Shown here: in pieces, positions 1 to 11,711 of the stretch
Numbering within the stretch: the stretch's first letter is position 1
Layout of the letters: the number at the start of each line of letters is the position of its first letter
DNA from: JAUVKT01 sp942491535
GTDB taxonomy: Bacteria > Bacteroidota > Bacteroidia > Bacteroidales > VadinHA17
Reading direction: 5' to 3'
Length of the DNA stretch: 64,000 bases
Assembly: GCA_942491535.1 (NCBI GenBank)
Contig: CALOBV010000025.1
Location: forward strand, 218,114-282,113
Notes under the pieces: model-generated
The model's database searches: none
Told to the model about the DNA's origin: nothing
The model's input: the letters and a program-made list of their open reading frames with translations, nothing else
Position numbers and translations under genes: made by a program

Positions 1-235
1 TTACCATGGCTTTGCTGCTTTTTATTATATCGAGGCAATGATTGCGGGCAGTTAAAAACACAAAGCCGGTAATATTTGGATGATTGTTAAGTTTTCTCCT
101 GCTCTTCCAAAGTTTAAGCATTATGTCCTGGATTGCATCCCTGGCGTCCTCATCACTTCTCAGCATCCTGGCAACCATCGGATAGAGCCTGGGTGAAAAA
201 GGAACAATTGTATTTTTAAACTCTTTGCCTGTCAT
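1..235 (-). CDS. ECF-type RNA polymerase sigma factor, partial (N-terminal part)
   Basis: Reading the minus strand from an ATG at 235 gives 78 codons that run off the window edge. The segment DARDAIQDIMLKLW followed by FVFLTARNHCLDIIK matches region 2 of sigma-70 ECF factors: core-RNAP binding in the first part and -10 recognition in the second. Regions 3 and 4 lie outside the window. In Bacteroidota such sigma factors often control nearby SusC/SusD loci, usually with a FecR-type anti-sigma factor. None is visible on this side, so a link to the SusC/D pair at 2.1-6.8 kb is inference from position only. The gene is divergent from the MFS permease at 641. Confidence 0.85.
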   Translation of the reverse strand, partial: MTGKEFKNTIVPFSPRLYPMVARMLRSDEDARDAIQDIMLKLWKSRRKLNNHPNITGFVFLTARNHCLDIIKSSKAMV

Positions 236-640
236 TATCTAATACTAATAACGACAAATATGCTTAATTGTAACAACTGATTTATGGAAAATGCAGATAA
301 TAAATCTATATAATGGAGGTATGGACCTGGGATTTAGGGTCCGGAATTATAAAATATGTTAAATATGATAATGTTGTGTAGCATACACCAGTGCAATGGA
401 ACCGACAAATATTTATAATATTCAGCATCTGACGACAACTCTATTTTGCTGTTTTTTAGGATTTAATGAATCAATATCTATAAGCCCTTCCGGAATTGAT
501 AAGCTAACACAATAATTCGTGCAGCAATTGTACAGGGTCGATATTCCAAATAATTAATATACTTTAAGGGCTTCAAAAATTGAACTATTTCGCTCTTTGC
601 CGGGTTTAAGCATAGTGTTTATTTAATTATTTATTTAACC
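236..640. other. Intergenic region between divergent genes
   Basis: No reading frame with protein-like composition, RNA gene or convincing inverted repeat was seen in these 405 bases. They must hold the promoters of the sigma factor (leftward) and the MFS permease (rightward). I did not find a full TTG / TAnnTTTG promoter pair for either. Confidence 0.5.
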
Positions 641-1906
641 ATGAAGAGAAACTACTTTATTGTCGTTCTTATAGTATTCATATTTTTTATTATTTCTTTC
701 CTTACTAATATCATGGGGCCTTTGATCCCCGATATTATTAAAGATTTTGAAGTTAGCAAGGCAATGGCTGCTTTTCTGCCTTTTTCATTTTTCATTGCCT
801 ACGGTGTCTTTTCAATACCCTCCGGTATTGCGATAGAAAAATACAGTGAGAAAAGTATTATGGTAGCTGCTTTTGGTGTTGCATTTGCCGGAGCAATATT
901 ATTTTCAATCTTTCCTTCAATGCTCGTCGCAATGTTATCATTGTTTATGATCGGGACCGGGATGGCTATGTTACAGGTGGCTATTAATCCATTACTACGG
1001 GTATCAGGAGGAGAAGAGAATTTCGCATTTAACTCTGTAGTAGCACAGCTTGCTTTTGGATTAGCCTCGTTCCTGAGTCCTCAATTATTCTCATACCTGG
1101 TGTTAAACCTTGAGAACTATTCAGTTACCGGGGAGGCAAATAACTTAATTATATTTTTTAGTAAAATTGTTCCGGAAAACCTTCCATGGGTATCGCTGTA
1201 CTGGATTTTTGCGCTTATCTCCCTTCTTATGCTTATTATGATTTTCGTAATAAAATTTCCGAAAGTTAATCTTACGGAGGAAGAAAAGGCAGGTTCATGG
1301 TCTAAGCACCTGGAATTATTTAAGAACAAAAAGGTTATTCTCTTTTTTGTTGGGATATTTGCCTATGTTGGAACAGAGCAGGGAATAGCCAACTGGATTT
1401 CTCAGTTTCTATATGAGTACCATGAATTTAGTCCTAGAATTGAAGGAGCCAACGCGATTTCTCTTTTCTGGGGCTTATTAACTGTTGGATGTGTTCTGGG
1501 ATTAATATTATTAAAATTTCTTGATAGTAAGCTTCTGCTTAAGCTGTTTTCTGCCGCTGCAATTATTGGATTAACAGCAGCCTTATTCGGACCGGCTAAT
1601 GTATCCCTGTGGGCATTTCCTTTGATTGGTTTTTTTGCATCTATTATGTGGTCAGTAATTTTCTCACTGGCCCTAAATTCTGTAAAGGATAATCATGGTG
1701 CATTTTCAGGGATTCTCTGCTCAGGTATTATAGGTGGAGCTGTGGTGCCACTAATTATAGGTGGTCTGGGAGATCTTATTGGATTGAAATGGGGAATGAC
1801 CTTTATTTACATAACTCTCGGTTATATTTTTAGTATCGGTTTTTGGGCCGACCCGCTGGTAAGTAATAAGACGCTTAGTTTAAGAAAAACTGAGAAGACT
1901 CAGTAG
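641..1906 (+). CDS. MFS sugar permease, FucP/GluP-like
   Basis: This 421-residue protein is intact and almost entirely hydrophobic, with about 12 membrane segments, the usual size of the major facilitator superfamily. The first segment ends in NIMGPLIPDIIKDF, and GMAMLQVAINPLL (Asn-Pro at residues 116-117) resembles the fourth-helix motif of the fucose/glucose-galactose (FHS) permeases. It probably brings a mono- or disaccharide across the inner membrane by proton symport. The substrate cannot be read from sequence. It lies directly upstream of the SusC/SusD pair on the same strand, which suggests it takes up the product of that locus. The 203-bp gap to SusC is AT-rich, so a separate promoter for SusC is likely. 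Confidence 0.85.
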   Translation: MKRNYFIVVLIVFIFFIISFLTNIMGPLIPDIIKDFEVSKAMAAFLPFSFFIAYGVFSIPSGIAIEKYSEKSIMVAAFGVAFAGAILFSIFPSMLVAMLSLFMIGTGMAMLQVAINPLLRVSGGEENFAFNSVVAQLAFGLASFLSPQLFSYLVLNLENYSVTGEANNLIIFFSKIVPENLPWVSLYWIFALISLLMLIMIFVIKFPKVNLTEEEKAGSWSKHLELFKNKKVILFFVGIFAYVGTEQGIANWISQFLYEYHEFSPRIEGANAISLFWGLLTVGCVLGLILLKFLDSKLLLKLFSAAAIIGLTAALFGPANVSLWAFPLIGFFASIMWSVIFSLALNSVKDNHGAFSGILCSGIIGGAVVPLIIGGLGDLIGLKWGMTFIYITLGYIFSIGFWADPLVSNKTLSLRKTEKTQ

Positions 1907-2109
1907 GTAAATTGTTATATAACTCAGATTACTGTTGTATATATTATTAATTTTTATATGCAATAAATTTATAATTATTTAGAATATGACGTAATTTTGT
2001 AAAATACATTAATCAAAAGACCTACATAACTTATAATATTATACTTTATTAATTAACATATGATTATACTAATTCATTTACTTACATTGATTAACCTAAA
2101 TCTTTAATT

Positions 2110-5100
2110 ATGAAAAGAAAACCCAAGAACAAGAGTTTTACCTTCTTGTCCAGGATGCTAAAGATTAAGCCAGTAATGACATTATTGTTATCCCTGGTGG
2201 TTCTAAGCATATCGACTACAGGTGTAAATGCATCAGACGGAAACAATAGCATCACGTCTGAAAGCACAAACCTGCAGCAATTAGTTGTCACAGGTGTTGT
2301 GACAGATGCTAGCACTAATGAGACACTGCCGGGTGTTAACATTGTTATTGCCGGCACCACCTCAGGCTTTGTAACAGATACAGACGGCAAATACTCATTT
2401 GCTGTTACCGGTCCGCCGATGTGTTAGAGTTCTCATTTATTGGCTATCTAAAACAAAGAGTTCCTGTTGGTAATCAGAGGGTAATTAATATAGCCCTGAT
2501 TCCTGATGTAGCAATGTTGGAGGAAGTTGTGGTAGTTGGATATGGTTCACAGCTAAGGACAGAAATATCAGGGGCTATAGTATCGATAAGCCCAAAAGCA
2601 TTTAATATGGAGAGTATGCCTAGTTCCAGCTTTGAAACTGCATTGCAGGGGCGTATGGCAGGAGTAAACGTTGCTGAATCGAATGGAGATCCGGGTTCAG
2701 CTGCACAGATACGTATCAGGGGAACAGGTTCAATATCTGCAGGGAATGACCCTCTATATGTTATTGATGGCATGCCCATCTCTCAGAACTATAATCAGCA
2801 ACTTCAGGCTGGCAGACAGAGATCAGCCTTTCCCACTACGAAAATTAATCCCCTGTCAACAATAAATTCAAGTGATATTGAGTCTATTGAAGTTCTAAAG
2901 GATGCATCTGCAGCTGCAATTTATGGATCACGTGGTTCTAACGGCGTTATTTTAATAACTACCAGAAGAGGTACAAAGGATTCAGCTCCGCAGATTAATT
3001 TTAACTCAAATATTGGTGTTCAGTCAGCATTTAATGTTCCTGATCTTATGAATGCTGAGGAGCTTATTGCTTATACAAAAGACTCCAGGAATAACACTTA
3101 TCTTCGTCAGCAAGACCCGACTAACCCTGCAAGTACTTATTATAATCCTTCCTATAATCCTAATAATAACGACGGACGAGAGGCTAGCGGAGCTACTGCA
3201 AACCACCTTATTCCCGAGGCCTATGTTAACTGGAACGGAACTGATACAGACTGGCTTGACCTTGTTTTATCACAATCTGTTCTTCAGAATTACAATCTTT
3301 CTGTAAGTGGTGGTTCACAAAATGTTACCTACTTCCTTGGAGCAGGTCATATGAACCAGACCGGAATTATTGAAGGCTCAGGATTTAAAAGGTATTCTTT
3401 AAATTCAAATCTGAATGCTAAAGTTACCGATCGTCTGCAGGTTAATATGTCACTTAATGCTGCCTTAACTGAACATGATCGTAAGGCAGCCAGTGCGCCA
3501 TATTTTGCAGACCCTCCAGGAATTATTTATTCAGCTATGACCCAGTCGCCGGTTGTTAGTCCTTATCTCGAGGATGGAGTTACTTATGACCAGACCGTTA
3601 ATAGCCATAACCAGTTGGGTGGAGCAACAACCACTACAAACCATCCCCTGGCCGTTATGGATTATATTAACGACCATGTAATGAATAACAGGATATTTGG
3701 TAACCTTAATGCCAGCTATGAGTTAATAGATAATCTTAAATTTAAAACCCTTATTGGTTACGACCTGGATAATTTCCAGAGATCGTTCTACCAGGGAACA
3801 CAACTCTATTACAGAGGCGGGGCACCAAGACCAATTGCTCAGGCAGATGGTGGCCTCAGTTTTAACTGGTTATGGGAAAATACCCTCGAATATCAAAAAG
3901 AATTCAACGCAGATAACAGGATTAATGCCGTACTTGGATATACAGCTCAAAAGCAAAGAGACGAGAGAAACCGTGTCGTTGCTGAGCAGTTTCCGGATGA
4001 TCAGGTTCAAACAATTGGAGGCGGGATCGTAACAGGAGGTTCACAAGCTATAGAAGAGTGGTCGCTTGTATCAATGCTTGCAAGAGTTAACTACGTATTT
4101 AAGAATAAGTATCTTCTTACAGCTACCGTTCGTTCTGACAGGTCGTCTCGTTTTGGAGCAGATCACCAGACTGGTGTATTCCCTTCTTTCTCAGTTGGTT
4201 GGTTAATGCACGAAGAATCATTCATGGATAATTTATCTGTGATTAATTCCTTGAAACCCAGAGTGAGTTATGGTGTTACAGGTAACTTTATGATACCTAA
4301 CTATGGCTCTATCGGCCTGCTTACATCTTCCAACTATGTTATTGGAGGAGCTGTTGTACCAGGTGCTCTACCTATTAGTTTTAGTAACCGTGAGCTTACC
4401 TGGGAAACAACCACGCAGTTTAATGTTGGTTTAGACTTTGCTTTATTGGAGAACCGTATTTATGGTACCTTCGATTATTATAAAAGTTTGACAACCGACC
4501 TCTTACTTGCGGTTAATATTCCTTCTGTATCAGGTTTTACTTCTGCGCTTTCTAATATTGGAGAAGTTGAGAATAAAGGATTTGAGGTACAGATAACTTC
4601 ACGTAACCTTGTGGGAGATTTCAGATGGTCGACTGACTTTAACTTCAGTACCAACAAAAATGAAGTCTTGAAACTTGGACCAGAAGGTGACCCTATACTC
4701 GTATCTGGAGGAGCAGGAGTAAGGCATATTACCAGAATAGGTGATCCTGTAGGAAGCTATTATGGATACAACGTTATAGGTATATTCCAGAATCAGACTG
4801 AAATTAATAATGCACCTATCGACACCCAGGGTAGCCCTACACCAGGAGACTTCCAGTTTGAGGATGTTGATGGGGATGGATTTATTACTCCCGACGACAG
4901 AACAGTGATTGGTAGTTACCATCCTGGTTTTACCTGGGGTATTAATAATAACTTCAGCTATAAGAATTTTGATTTCACAATATTTTTCAATGGCGTTGAA
5001 GGACGTGAAGTACTGAACCTTACCAGACGACACCTTGCTAATGGCGAAGCAAACTTTAGCAGTTATGCCATTTTGAATGACCGATGGATTTCAGAATCCG

Positions 5101-5420
5101 AGCCAGGTAATGGAATTGACCCTAAAGCAGATCGCGTTTCTGATGGAAACAATAACAGAGAATCTTCCTACCAGGTTGAGGATGCATCTTATGTTAAACT
5201 GAAGAGTATAACTGTGGGCTATTCTATGCCAAAAGGTAAATTGCCGATACAGAATCTACGTGTTTACGCCTCTGTTACTAATGTTGCTATCTGGACTAAA
5301 TACATTGGATTTAATCCTGAGGTAAACCTTTCTCAGGGTGCAAGTCTTACTCCAGGTGAAGACTATGGTGCATATCCACTGTCAAGGGCGTTTCAGGTTG
5401 GTGTAGACGTTACCTTTTAA
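2110..5420 (+). CDS. SusC-like TonB-dependent outer-membrane transporter (one frameshift)
   Basis: A long signal region ending near STTGVNA is followed by a CarboxypepD_reg-like domain (VTGVVTDASTNETLPGVNI), a TonB box (EEVVVVGYG), a plug domain, and a large beta-barrel ending in Phe (AFQVGVDVTF), as in SusC proteins of about 1,100 residues. The frame breaks near 2413: GGTCCGCCGATGTG gives a stop, but one added base restores GPADVLEF and joins the two parts exactly. SusC imports oligosaccharides through the outer membrane with energy from TonB/ExbBD and a SusD lid. The SusD gene follows after 29 bp, so they are surely co-transcribed. The break looks like an assembly error because the rest of the 1,000 codons is intact. 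If real, the gene would be inactive. Confidence 0.93.
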
Positions 5421-5449
5421 TTGAAAATCATTAATAAAGCATAAATAAC

Positions 5450-6849
5450 ATGAAAAAGTTAAAAGCATTATTATTTATTATAGCCGCATTGATTACAATG
5501 TGGTCGTGCGAAGATTTTACTAATCTCGCTCCCTACTCAGAACGCAATGTTGACAGTTTCTATCAAACCCAAAATGACTTCGTAGTAGCCATAAATGGAG
5601 CCTATGCTGGTCTTGCCGGGAATAGTTTATTTGGCAGAAATTTAATGCTATTGCATGAGATGAGAACCGATAATACTTCAAATGATGCCGGTGCAACCGG
5701 TTTATCAGAATCTCTTGAGCGTATTACTCTTTTTACTGAAATAGCAACCGCTTCAGAATTATATAACACATGGTCTGGTGGCTATGAAACAATCGCTATG
5801 ACCAATACTATTCTGGACAGACTGGGTCCGGTTGATTTTATAGATTCCGACATGAAAGATCGGATTAAGGGTGAAGCACTCTTTATCAGGGCACTGGCCT
5901 ATTATAACCTGACTATTACCTTTGGAAACATAGCGTACCAGTTTGAGGAGGTTACCAGCCCGGATATTACTATTGACCAGGTAACTGCAGATGTTATTTA
6001 CGACAAAATTGCAGCTGACCTGCTTGTAGCGGAAGGATTATTACCTGATACTTATGACCCGGAAGATGTTGGCCGTGTTACCAGTGGAGCTGCAGGAACC
6101 TTGCTGGGTCTTGTGGAGCTTACTAACGGTAATAACTCTGCAGCTGAAGCAGCACTTCGAAGAGTAATGACCAAGGGATATGACCTTGTTCCTAGCTATG
6201 CTGATTTATGGGGCGTATCAAATGAGAATAATATTGAGTCTATTTTTGAGATCCAGTATAAGTCAGGAGGAACAGGAACAGGTGGTTCTTTTACAGAATA
6301 TTACTCTGTTGACCTACGTTTAACCGGTGGTATTGGTGATGGAAATGTACCCCAGGGCATTGAAGATAACGCCTTGGCTATTTTTGATCGTAGATGATGA
6401 GCGATATGATGGTACTTTCGGAACAACTGTTGATCTAAACGAGTACATTAGCAAGTACGATGGTACACAGTCTCTCGTCTTCGACAGCGATAATAACTTT
6501 GTTGTCTTCAGGTACGCTGATGTTTTACTTATGCTTGCAGAGGCCATTGGTGAAGGAACTGAAGCAAATGGACTGATTGACCAGGTAAGGGATAGGGCAG
6601 GATTAACTGTCGCCTTTGAGGATTTACCAGGCACATTTGAAGATAATCTTCTATTGGAACGCCGCCGGGAATTTATTGCTGAAAAACAAGAGATGGCCTG
6701 ACCTGTTGCGATTTGGTCAAGCCAGGGAAGTAATGGCTGCCTTTCATTCAGGATTGGGTTATACAGAGGATGATATCAGGTTATTATATCCTATACCTCA
6801 GCAGGAAATAGATTCAGCTCCGGATGAACTAGTGCAAAACGATTTGTAA
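5450..6849 (+). CDS. SusD/RagB-like glycan-binding lipoprotein (two frameshifts)
   Basis: The protein starts with a lipoprotein signal whose lipobox ends MWSC (Cys20). It has the SusD fold features: an N-terminal TPR-like part (YNTWSGGYETIAMTN, EALFIRALAYYNL) and the C-terminal signature ERRREFIAEKQ-RWPDLLRFG followed by LLYPIPQQEID. Two one-base insertions break it. One is near 6390, where removing a base links IFDR to DDERYDG. The other is at about 6691, where removing one A of CAAG turns EKQEMA-stop into EKQRWPDLL. Corrected length is about 465 residues, within the usual family range. It acts on the cell surface as the lid and glycan-binding partner of the SusC barrel just upstream. Confidence 0.92.
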
Positions 6850-7003
6850 GATATTAAGTTGAATATTAGTATTAAGATTCTAGCTGACTGGTTATTATGT
6901 AGCCAGTCGGCTGAATCATTAATTACATAATATTTATTAGAATACATTAACATTATTATTTATTCAAATAACAGTAATCTTACTAAAATAAAAATATCAA
7001 ATT

Positions 7004-7897
7004 ATGAAGAAACTATTTTTACTAGCATTGATATTTACTTTATTTACCAGGCTAGGTATATCACAAATTAATTCACCCGCAGACACTCCACTGAGGGTAA
7101 TCGTGTTTTTTGCTCACCCCGACGATGGTGAAAAAATGGGAGGCACCGCAGCAATGATGGCTAAGGCCGGGATACAGGTTAAATTTGTATGTTTAACAAA
7201 CGGAGATGCCGGTCACCAGGAAATGGGTGGCGGAGCACTGGGAGTAAGGCGCAGGGCAGAAGCTATGGTAGCCAAGGATAAACTTGGAATAGCTGAATAT
7301 GAGGTGTGGGACAACCATGATGGCGAGTTGTTACCAGAATTACATATTAGTAAGGATGTTATTAGAGCGATCAGGGAATGGAACGCTGATGTAGTAATTG
7401 GTCACAGACCTAACGACTATCACCCTGACCACAGGAATGCCGGTCAACTGGTGATAGATGCTTCATATCTGGTAATTGTTCCTAATGTAGCGGCCGACAC
7501 ACCACCTGTTAGGAATAATCCTGTTTTCCTGTATCTGCAGGACAGGTTTTCAAAACCAAACCCATTTAGCTACGATATCGTGATTGGAACAGATGAAGGT
7601 TTTGAAGCTAAGCTGGCTGCAACAAATGCATATGAATCGCAGATGTACGAATGGCTACCATGGACTTCTCACAGTCTCGACCAGGTACCTGAGAGCCCTG
7701 AGGAAAGATTCGAATGGCTTAGAAAGCGTCATGAAAGCAGAAAAATGTCTGAAGAAGCAAGAGCCGGTCTTGTAAAATGGTACGGCGAAAAACGTGCAGC
7801 AGAATTTAAATATTCTGAAGCTTTTGAGATAGCTGAATACGGCAAAAGGCCCAGTGAAGAAGAAATAAGAATGATATTTCCGATGTTGAAAAAATAA
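7004..7897 (+). CDS. Secreted PIG-L/LmbE-family deacetylase (copy 1)
   Basis: This 297-residue protein has a signal peptide of about 20 residues. Residues 37-41, AHPDD, and 140-143, HPDH, are the two zinc-binding motifs of the PIG-L (LmbE) N-acetyl-sugar deacetylase family. Family members remove the acetyl group from GlcNAc linked to lipids, mycothiol precursors or antibiotics. Here the export signal and the SusC/D context suggest a periplasmic or surface deacetylase acting on an N-acetylated glycan fragment. That substrate is inference. It is followed by a paralogue of the same layout at 7992, so the two arose by tandem duplication. No frameshift is seen in this copy. Confidence 0.88.
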   Translation: MKKLFLLALIFTLFTRLGISQINSPADTPLRVIVFFAHPDDGEKMGGTAAMMAKAGIQVKFVCLTNGDAGHQEMGGGALGVRRRAEAMVAKDKLGIAEYEVWDNHDGELLPELHISKDVIRAIREWNADVVIGHRPNDYHPDHRNAGQLVIDASYLVIVPNVAADTPPVRNNPVFLYLQDRFSKPNPFSYDIVIGTDEGFEAKLAATNAYESQMYEWLPWTSHSLDQVPESPEERFEWLRKRHESRKMSEEARAGLVKWYGEKRAAEFKYSEAFEIAEYGKRPSEEEIRMIFPMLKK

Positions 7898-7991
7898 ATA
7901 GTAAAAGATAATATCCGGTGGTAATTTCTACTGCCGGTTTATATTATCTTATAAGTAATACCTCTATATAATAATCGAATAAATTTTAGAT

Positions 7992-8895
7992 ATGAAAATA
8001 AAGAATATACTGGCAATATGCCTGGTACTGTTAGGTTCAGCTAATCTTGCCAAGTCTCAAATAAATTCATCTTCAGATGATCCTATAAGAGTACTGGCTA
8101 TATTTGCCTCACCCTGACGATGCAGAAACAAAAATGGGCGGAACTGCTATTCTTATGGCTCAGGCCGGTATGCAGGTAAAGTTTATCTCCCTTACCAATG
8201 GAGACGCCGGACACCAGGAAATGGGTGGAGGTAAGCTGGGTGTAAGGCGTAGGGCTGAAGCTCAGGAATCTATGAAAATACTTGGTATTGCAGAGTATGA
8301 GGTATGGGATAACCACGATGCTGAGTTATTACCTGAGCTGCATATCAGGAAAGATATCATCAGAGCAATCAGAGAATGGAATGCCGATGTAGTAATTGGA
8401 TTACGTCCTAATGACTATCACCCGGATCACAGAAATGCAGGTCAACTGGTAATAGACGCTTCATATCTTGTAATCGTTCCTAATGTTGCTGCAGACACTC
8501 CACCTGTAAGTAATAATCCTATTTTCCTGTATATGCAGGACGGCTTTACCAAGCCTAATCCATTATCTCATGATATAGTTGTTGGAGTAGACGAAGTGAT
8601 CGAGACTAAGATCCTTGGACTCGCCGCCCAGGTTTCACAGATGTACGAATGGGGACCATGGACAGGCCATAGGCTGGATGAGGTTCCGAAAGATCCCAAG
8701 GAGAGATTTGAAATGTTCAGGCAGAGACATTTGAATCGTAAGATGTCAGATATTCAGAGAGAGGCCCTGGTAAAATGGTATGGGAAAGACAAAGCAGATC
8801 AGTTTAAATATGCTGAGTCTTTTGAGATTGCTGAATATGGTAAGCAACCAACAGATGAGGAGATAAGGATGATCTTCCCAATGCTTAAAAAATAA
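7992..8895 (+). CDS. Secreted PIG-L/LmbE-family deacetylase (copy 2, one frameshift)
   Basis: An ATG at 7992 opens a signal peptide (MKIKNILAICLVLLGSANLA). The frame stops at 8116 inside the catalytic motif: GCCTCACCCTGA should read GCTCACCCTGAC, giving FAHPDDAETKMGG. One extra C at about 8107 explains it. From there the protein runs intact, with NDYHPDHRNAGQ as the second metal motif, and is very similar to copy 1 over its length, ending EEIRMIFPMLKK in both. The differences are concentrated around residues 195-215, which may line the substrate pocket. Same probable role as copy 1. The two are separated by about 95 bp and are probably one transcript with the SusC/D genes. Confidence 0.87.
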
Positions 8896-8990
8896 AATTC
8901 CGGATCACTGGATAATCCAGCTGACCCGTGCCAATTGCTTTATTTTATATTGAAATTGACAAAATATTGCAAATTTTAACATAGTTACTG

Positions 8991-11630
8991 ATGAAAAAAG
9001 CTTTTATAACTAATGTATTGATAGCCTTTATTCTTTTAAGTACTGCACTTAGCACCTTTGCTTCTGAGAAGTTGGCGATTAATGTAAAAAATTACGAACC
9101 AGGATCACCGGTATTACTTGGAATCCCATTTCAAAAAATGCCCTTTATTCACCAGACCATGTGAGGTTATTGAATAAGGACGGAGTTGAGATTCTCGCAC
9201 AGATGGACGTGGTAACAACATGGGAGCCAGCTGATCATAGCATCAAATGGCTATGGGTATTTTTCTTTACAGACAAGTCAGATCAGTATTTCCTTGAGTA
9301 TGGTGAAGATGTGAGAATGACTGTATTTACGGAAAATCCTTTAATATTTAAATGCAACCAGCGGGTAGGCGGTTTTGCAGAGATAAATACTGGCAATATG
9401 CTTTTGCGTATTCAGAAAGGAGGCTCAGGTTTTATTGATAGACTGCAGTACAATAGCGATATGGATGGATTTGATGAAGAAGACATGATCCTTACCGGGA
9501 TGCCTGACAGGGGTACTTTTATGGATTATCTGAATGATGAAGGCCTTGATGGATCAAAAGCAGTTATACACCAGTACTTTATTGAAAGAGGATCTGGTCC
9601 GCTGCATTCAATACTTCGCATAGAGGGAGAATATGAATTTGATCAGCCAGGTCATGAAAACGCCCCTTTTGTTACTTATATACATGCCTATGCCGGTAAG
9701 TCATATGTTAAGGTTCAGCATACATTTACCTATACAGGAGTACCTGATAAAAGCAAGCCACTCAACGGGAAGGAGCATATTCTTATGGCTACCCAGACTG
9801 AACTTATTGTTGACGAAGAGGAGAGGGCTAACGATAAGGGATTATTGGAGCCTAATGACAGGATACAAAGTGCAGGCTTTGGTCTTAACTTTATTATCAA
9901 GGGTGACAAAATATTCCAGACTTCGCTTCGTGAAGGTGATTGGTGGGAAGAAGGTAAACCATGGTATTATAAGACAGAAGTAGGTAAGCAGAAGGAATTT
10001 TCTGTATTTCAGACAGGACCACATCCAACAAAAACTACTGATGAATATATAACATCATCACCAGATAAGCGTATTGGTGGATTCGTTGCCAGACTCCAAA
10101 CTGATAAGGTAATTAAAGAAACTCAGAAAGCTGAAGGATGGATAAGCATTTCTGATTCTGAAAGAGGCATTAGCATGGGTTTAAAGAATATGTTTGAAGA
10201 ATATCCAAACGAGCTTAAGCTTAATATGGAGGATGAACAGATCTTCGCCTATACTTGGTCTCCAAAGGAACAGCCAATGAACTTTTCAAGGACATCAAAC
10301 AGGATGGACCAGGAATGGTAGGGAATTTTGCCCAGGGAATTACCAAGACTACGGAAATGATATTATACGCCCATCAGGGTGCTGAGTCTCGCGAAGAGAT
10401 TGAAAATGTAATGGACCTGGTTCTGGATCCACCTGTGGTATATGCCGATCCGGAATGGTACAGCAAATCAGGAGTATATGGAACCTATGCCACAGCTGAC
10501 AATAGCTCACCCGAGTTGGAGCGAAGCATGCAGTATAAGTTTGACTGGATGCTTTTCAACCAGAACTGGGAACCATGGTATGGTATGTGGGATTATGGTG
10601 ATATCAGAAACTATTTCATGAATTATGAATGGAGAACATGGTCTGGTAATGAGCCCGAAATAGATTATATGTGGTGGATGAACTTTATTCGTACAGGCGA
10701 TCCTGAGTCTTATAAAATGGCAGTTGCCATGAGCAGACATACCATGGATGTTGACAATAAAGCACTGGCCAAGACCAAAAGTATATCTCGGCGACACAAA
10801 TGATCCAATCCACGCTTATGAAGCAGAGATGCAAGATGAGGGATGACTCCCCATATAATGGCATAGGTACCAGGCATGCAGAAGAGCAATTTATTGCAGC
10901 CCTATCGGCACACGTATGGATTAAGGGCTGGCTGGCTTCTTATTACCTTGACGGTTACCACAGGGGACTCGATGTAGCAAGGCTTACCGGAGATTATTAT
11001 ATTAAGAGGATTTTTGGTGAACATGGCCTTACAGGAAGAAGACTATATCTGTCGATTGAGAACCTGACTGAACTATATGATGCCAGCAAAGAGCCTAAAT
11101 ACCTTGATGAGCTCAATGACAGGATTGATCGCCTGCTGATTCTGCAAGAAAGGCAGGGAGGCAGAATGAATATCGACCGCTATGGCTACTCACAGAATTA
11201 CCTCTCGCATGGTTTAGCAAAATATCTGCAGATGTTCGACAGGCCTGATATAGAAAGAGCATTGGTTACACATGCCAGGAGTTTACTTAATGTGCCTCCA
11301 ATGGATCATGACTACGAATCATATCTGTCGACTGTATATACCTTGATATTGGCATATGATTTTACCGGAGAGGATCGTTACCTGGACGAAGCTATTAAGA
11401 GAGGACAATTTCTATATATGGATGAAATTAAACAACCATTTAATAAGTTTTCAAACCAGAAGAGCCTGGCTGATGAAATGGAAAAGGCAAGCCATATGCC
11501 ATCAGCAGGAGAAGGTCCGTCATTCAGGGGACGTGAACCCATCTGGAAAGTGTCAAACGGAATGCGGATTTTTGGTTGGACCCACGCTTTTGGCGTTCCG
11601 TATCTTATCGATAGAATGGAGAAAAGATAG
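8991..11630 (+). CDS. YetA/PcRGLX-like secreted protein, possible exo-polysaccharide lyase (several frameshifts)
   Basis: Joined across at least four one-base breaks, this is a protein of about 880 residues with a signal peptide starting at 8991. The N-terminal part (LAINVKNYEPGSPVLLGIPF then SPDHVRLLNKDG) looks like the RIFT-barrel of YetA/PcRGLX-type proteins. The middle is beta-rich and the C-terminal third (GIGTRHAEEQF, AKYLQMFDRPDIERAL) looks like an alpha/alpha-toroid. PcRGLX (PL26) releases unsaturated rhamnogalacturonan disaccharides. That activity is not shown here and the family assignment is from memory of its features. Breaks: about 9140 (A-run, one base missing), 10270 (one missing), about 10780 and about 10840. 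Its place after two deacetylases fits a locus for an acetylated acidic glycan. Confidence 0.6.
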
Positions 11631-11711
11631 TAAGCTTATTAATGATGTATTGAGATAGCATCCAGTGCTATCAGTATTTTCACTGGATGTTATTTCTCAA
11701 TTTACATTATC

